Below are positions 61,730 to 64,000 of a stretch of DNA of 64,000 nucleotides, piece after piece; position 1 is the stretch's first letter, and each line of letters begins with the position of its first letter. Origin of the DNA: Phocoenobacter atlanticus (lineage in GTDB: Bacteria > Pseudomonadota > Gammaproteobacteria > Enterobacterales > Pasteurellaceae); the NCBI RefSeq assembly GCF_030764225.1, contig NZ_JASAXH010000001.1; one strand, 5' to 3'. Under the pieces are notes generated by a model. The model searched no databases. It was not told the origin of the DNA and was given only the letters and a program-made list of their open reading frames with translations. The position numbers were made by a program, and so were the translations under genes.

Positions 61730-62360
61730 ACTATTTAATTAAACTGTTCAAGATTGACTCATACTAAGGCAAGACAGTACTTGAAATCTAATAAAAAAAT
61801 GAATTACATTATTTAGACGTAAATACAGCTAGACGCAAATACAGCGGGTAGATCAAATCAAAAATTTACAAATTTAATTTTTTATAGATAGGGCATATGC
61901 TCTATCTATGTAATATTTTTATAGTCTCTTATTCTCCAACCTATCTTCTCTTTTTTCTAAAAAATAAAGACTGACTCTTTTGATGCCTATATATTCTATA
62001 AAGTTAATTCAAACAAATTTGCGTTATCACCATTATTCATAGATTTTAAATTCCATCAAGTGTTCTAAATTCAAAACAAATCATTTGGTTTCATAGTTTT
62101 CTTTCCTTTAACACTTATTCATATCTATTTACAACTAAACACATCAAGATCTTGGAATTTGAAAATATCTCCAATCATAAAAATCAAATGCTGTCAATTG
62201 AAATATATTTATGCGAACTGTAATTTATCTCCTAAAGTTGTTATATTTTTTATATATCTAAATTTATAAAAATACACTTTTTATATGGTAATTTTAATAT
62301 CTTCTTCAAGGTAAATTTTAATAATTATATAGTATAGGAAAATAATATTTTTTTTACAAA
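61730..62360. other. Gene-free, A/T-rich stretch between sixA and the recombinase
   Basis: I see no supported gene. It has one interspersed element copy (61868-61920). The part after about 61930 is very A/T-rich and lacks uptake signals, which suggests it belongs to the recombinase element rather than to the chromosome. Confidence 0.5.
61868..61920. repeat. Short interspersed element, copy C (partial)
   Basis: ACAAATTTAATTTTTTATAG is followed by a palindrome with arms GATAGGGCATA and ATGCTCTATC, then TAATATTTTTATAG. It keeps the first half of copies A and B only. Confidence 0.5.
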
Positions 62361-62384
62361 AGTATAAGTTTTAGTATAGCTTTT
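62361..62384 (+). repeat. 12-bp repeat pair upstream of the recombinase
   Basis: AGTATAAGTTTT (62361-62372) is followed directly by AGTATAGCTTTT (62373-62384). The same two units in swapped order lie past the recombinase at 63802-63825. They are candidates for recombinase or excisionase arm-binding sites, and sit just before a TATAAT at 62411. Confidence 0.7.
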
Positions 62385-62449
62385 TTAAGAACTAAAAAGC
62401 CCTTTTGTTGTATAATCCAATGCCCTTCATTCTTAAATTGAGGGTATTT

Positions 62450-62503
62450 ATGCTAGTTATAAAAAGAGCATTACAAAGAGATTTAATAACAAGGTTATTT
62501 TAA
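62450..62503 (+). CDS. Putative 17-residue leader peptide of the recombinase
   Basis: MLVIKRALQRDLITRLF starts at ATG 62450, 5 bases after GAGGG, a much stronger ribosome binding site than the one before the recombinase. Its TAA overlaps the recombinase ATG (TAATG, 62501-62505). Translational coupling is likely if it is translated. There is no similarity that I recognise. Confidence 0.4.
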   Translation: MLVIKRALQRDLITRLF

Positions 62504-63780
62504 TGATTAACAATACAAAAAAAATATTAACAACGAAAGATATCCAACTGATGAAACCTGGAGATAAAGATATAATTGATACTGGTGAAAACTCTGGATT
62601 AAGAGTAGTTTGTGGTAAAACAGGCAGAAAAACATTTATTTATCGTTATAGAAGTCCTATTTCCTATGAAAAAAAACTTCTCCAAATTAAAATTGGTGTT
62701 TTTCCAAAAACAAGTCTAAATGATGCAAGGCAAAAACTACAAGACTTAAAACATATTCGCTCACTTGGACGTTGCCCTACAACCGAGTATAAGCAATCTA
62801 AAAAAGAACAAGAAGAAAGGCAAAAAGATGCTTGTTTTTCTGTTAAAGAAATGATTGATCTTTATTTACAGCAATATATTGAAGATCACTATAGTGATAA
62901 TGGTACATTTATTGCAGGTAGACGTAAGCTTAAAGGACAAAAAGAAACACGAAGAACACTATATTATGATATTGTAAAGCCTCTTGGAAAGAGAGTTGCT
63001 TCTTCACTAACAAGAAAGGAAATAACGAAACACATACAAAATATTGTTGATGAAAGAGGAGCTAGAGTACAGGCAGGACGTGTATTAAACGAATTAAATT
63101 TAGCTTATAAATTTGCTATCAGTTTAAATAAATTTCCAGAAACTTTTATCAATCCAGCATTTTCCGCCAAAGAAACACTAAAAATGTCTACAATTAAATT
63201 GACTGGAAATAAAGCAACTAGAACATTTAGTGAAAAAGAAATTAAGCTCTTTATGAAATGGCTCCCTCAATCTAGTTTTAGTCAAAAAATTCAAAATGTT
63301 TTTTTATTAACCTTATTCACTGGTTGTAGAACGGGAGAGATATGTGCTATTGCTTGGAATGATGTTGATTTAAAAAAGAAAACTATTTTTCTAAAAGAAA
63401 CCAAAACAGGAACATCAAGATATGTACAACTATCTTCTCAAGCAATAATATTGCTAAAATCAATAGATAATTCAGGTAAATATGTTTTTCAAATAAAAAG
63501 AAAAGAAGAACCAATGAACCAAAAATATTTAACCGAGTGCACTTGGAGTCTCAGAAGAAGAGGGCTAATGATAGATCTTGAACATTGGTCACCACACGAT
63601 TTAAGAAGAACTGTTCGTACAGGATTGGCCCGATTAGGTTGCCCAAATGATGTTGGTGAGGCTATTTTAGGTCACTCTAAAAAAGGAATAGAAGGAACTT
63701 ATAATCTGCATACTTACGATAAAGAGTGTAAAAAATGGCTACAAACTTGGGGAAATTATTTAGATAAATTAATTACGTAA
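62503..63780 (+). CDS. Tyrosine recombinase (integrase), P4-like
   Basis: Site-specific recombinase of an integrated element. It has 425 residues: N-terminal DUF4102-like arm-binding domain (about 1-95, LRVVCGKTGRKTFIYRYRSP), SAM-like core-binding domain (about 110-215), and C-terminal catalytic domain. The catalytic residues are Arg276 (TGCRTGE), Lys about 305, His365 and Arg368 (HDLRR), His391 (LGHS) and Tyr400. The set is complete. No tRNA gene is seen near it, and no cargo lies on the left. Its low G+C and lack of uptake signals fit an acquired gene. Confidence 0.9.
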   Translation: MINNTKKILTTKDIQLMKPGDKDIIDTGENSGLRVVCGKTGRKTFIYRYRSPISYEKKLLQIKIGVFPKTSLNDARQKLQDLKHIRSLGRCPTTEYKQSKKEQEERQKDACFSVKEMIDLYLQQYIEDHYSDNGTFIAGRRKLKGQKETRRTLYYDIVKPLGKRVASSLTRKEITKHIQNIVDERGARVQAGRVLNELNLAYKFAISLNKFPETFINPAFSAKETLKMSTIKLTGNKATRTFSEKEIKLFMKWLPQSSFSQKIQNVFLLTLFTGCRTGEICAIAWNDVDLKKKTIFLKETKTGTSRYVQLSSQAIILLKSIDNSGKYVFQIKRKEEPMNQKYLTECTWSLRRRGLMIDLEHWSPHDLRRTVRTGLARLGCPNDVGEAILGHSKKGIEGTYNLHTYDKECKKWLQTWGNYLDKLIT

Positions 63781-63801
63781 CATCAATATTTAGTTAAACC
63801 A

Positions 63802-63825
63802 AGTATAGCTTTTAGTATAAGTTTT
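63802..63825 (+). repeat. 12-bp repeat pair downstream of the recombinase
   Basis: AGTATAGCTTTT (63802-63813) is followed by AGTATAAGTTTT (63814-63825), the order reversed relative to 62361-62384. It is 21 bases past the recombinase stop. Confidence 0.7.
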
Positions 63826-63862
63826 TTATATTAACACCATACTAACTATGTAATAGCAATGA

Positions 63863-64000
63863 ATAAAGCCTAATGTATCAACAGTCACTGAACTAGACAA
63901 GGATGGAGACGGTATTGCAGACACTACCACAGAGGCGACTACGAAGCCTGATGGTACGGTCGTTACTACTGTTCACACAGATAGTAATGATGATGGTATT
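63863..64000 (+). pseudogene. Start-less edge of a repetitive adhesin-type reading frame
   Basis: From a TGA at 63860-63862 the frame stays open to the window edge. It reads VSTVTELDKDGDGIADTTTE, then KPDGTVVTTVHTDSNDDGI. Asp-rich DKDGDGIAD motifs are calcium-binding repeats of large secreted or surface adhesins. No start codon lies between the stop and the repeat, and the G+C is clearly higher than in the recombinase. So this is the interior of a larger gene, broken on the left, perhaps by the element or by an assembly join. Confidence 0.6.

Noticed and set aside
61837..61870. Full inverted uptake pair upstream of the recombinase
   Set aside because: Only one half-like arm (AGCGGGTAGATC) is visible; no partner of useful length.
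62395..62450. Possible tRNA or attachment-site gene next to the recombinase
   Set aside because: No cloverleaf could be formed; only a TATAAT and a short dyad are present.

Overview
The window is chromosomal DNA of a member of the Pasteurellaceae (Gammaproteobacteria). It is A+T-rich. Intact 9-mers of the form ACAAGCGGT or its complement lie inside genes at 6637, 10302, 17105, 28369, 28723, 35484, 37985 and 42426. This is the uptake-signal type of the Actinobacillus pleuropneumoniae / Mannheimia / H. ducreyi branch, not the Haemophilus influenzae type. Gene content (OpsX-like heptosyltransferase, PtrA, lolB-ispE-prs, lpxK-ycaR-kdsB, TyrA) fits. I cannot name the species.

Layout. 1-5022: TPM/LemA genes, rpsO, an Opa-like outer membrane protein, and the lolB-ispE-prs operon. 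5059-6006: lpxL. 6114-22695: a consolidated maltose/maltodextrin regulon. malEFGQ runs left and malK-lamB-malM-malS runs right from a shared control region with MalT-box and CRP-site matches; an NhaC-type antiporter and malT follow. Three copies of one G/C-rich repeat family sit immediately after malQ, malS and malT, and I saw none elsewhere in the window. 22950-36706: ptrA, mpl, gloB-nagK, a purine-type permease behind a perfect PurR box, ppiD, cmoA, and genes of the YdgA, YgiF and YidB families. 36837-40700: kdsB-ycaR-lpxK and clpX-clpP, read leftward. 40946-44397: phosphate uptake (DUF47 + Pit), a YgiM-like protein and apaH. 44615-48138: tex followed by a small accessory block (remnant of a DUF3990 ADP-ribosyltransferase, two small genes, an autoinhibited class III Fic enzyme). 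48179-51472: ushA and a CdsA-like/PlsC-like pair. 51568-53827: a nitroreductase and an overlapping AAA ATPase/PIN nuclease pair. 53861-61729: ydfG, two GT9 heptosyltransferase-type genes, a porin, trxA, tyrA, pykA and sixA. 62361-64000: a tyrosine recombinase flanked by short repeats, then the start-less edge of a repetitive adhesin-type reading frame, which marks a mobile-element boundary.

How the parts work together. LamB, MalE, MalF, MalG and MalK import maltodextrins, MalS trims them in the periplasm, MalQ interconverts them in the cytoplasm, and MalT controls the set. malP and malZ are not here. LPS-related functions are spread across the window (lpxL, lpxK, kdsB, two GT9 enzymes). The two places most likely to hold undescribed biology are the AAA/PIN pair (52251-53827) and the ART-remnant/Fic block (46940-48138). 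The repeat family bracketing the mal genes and the recombinase junction at the right edge also stand out.
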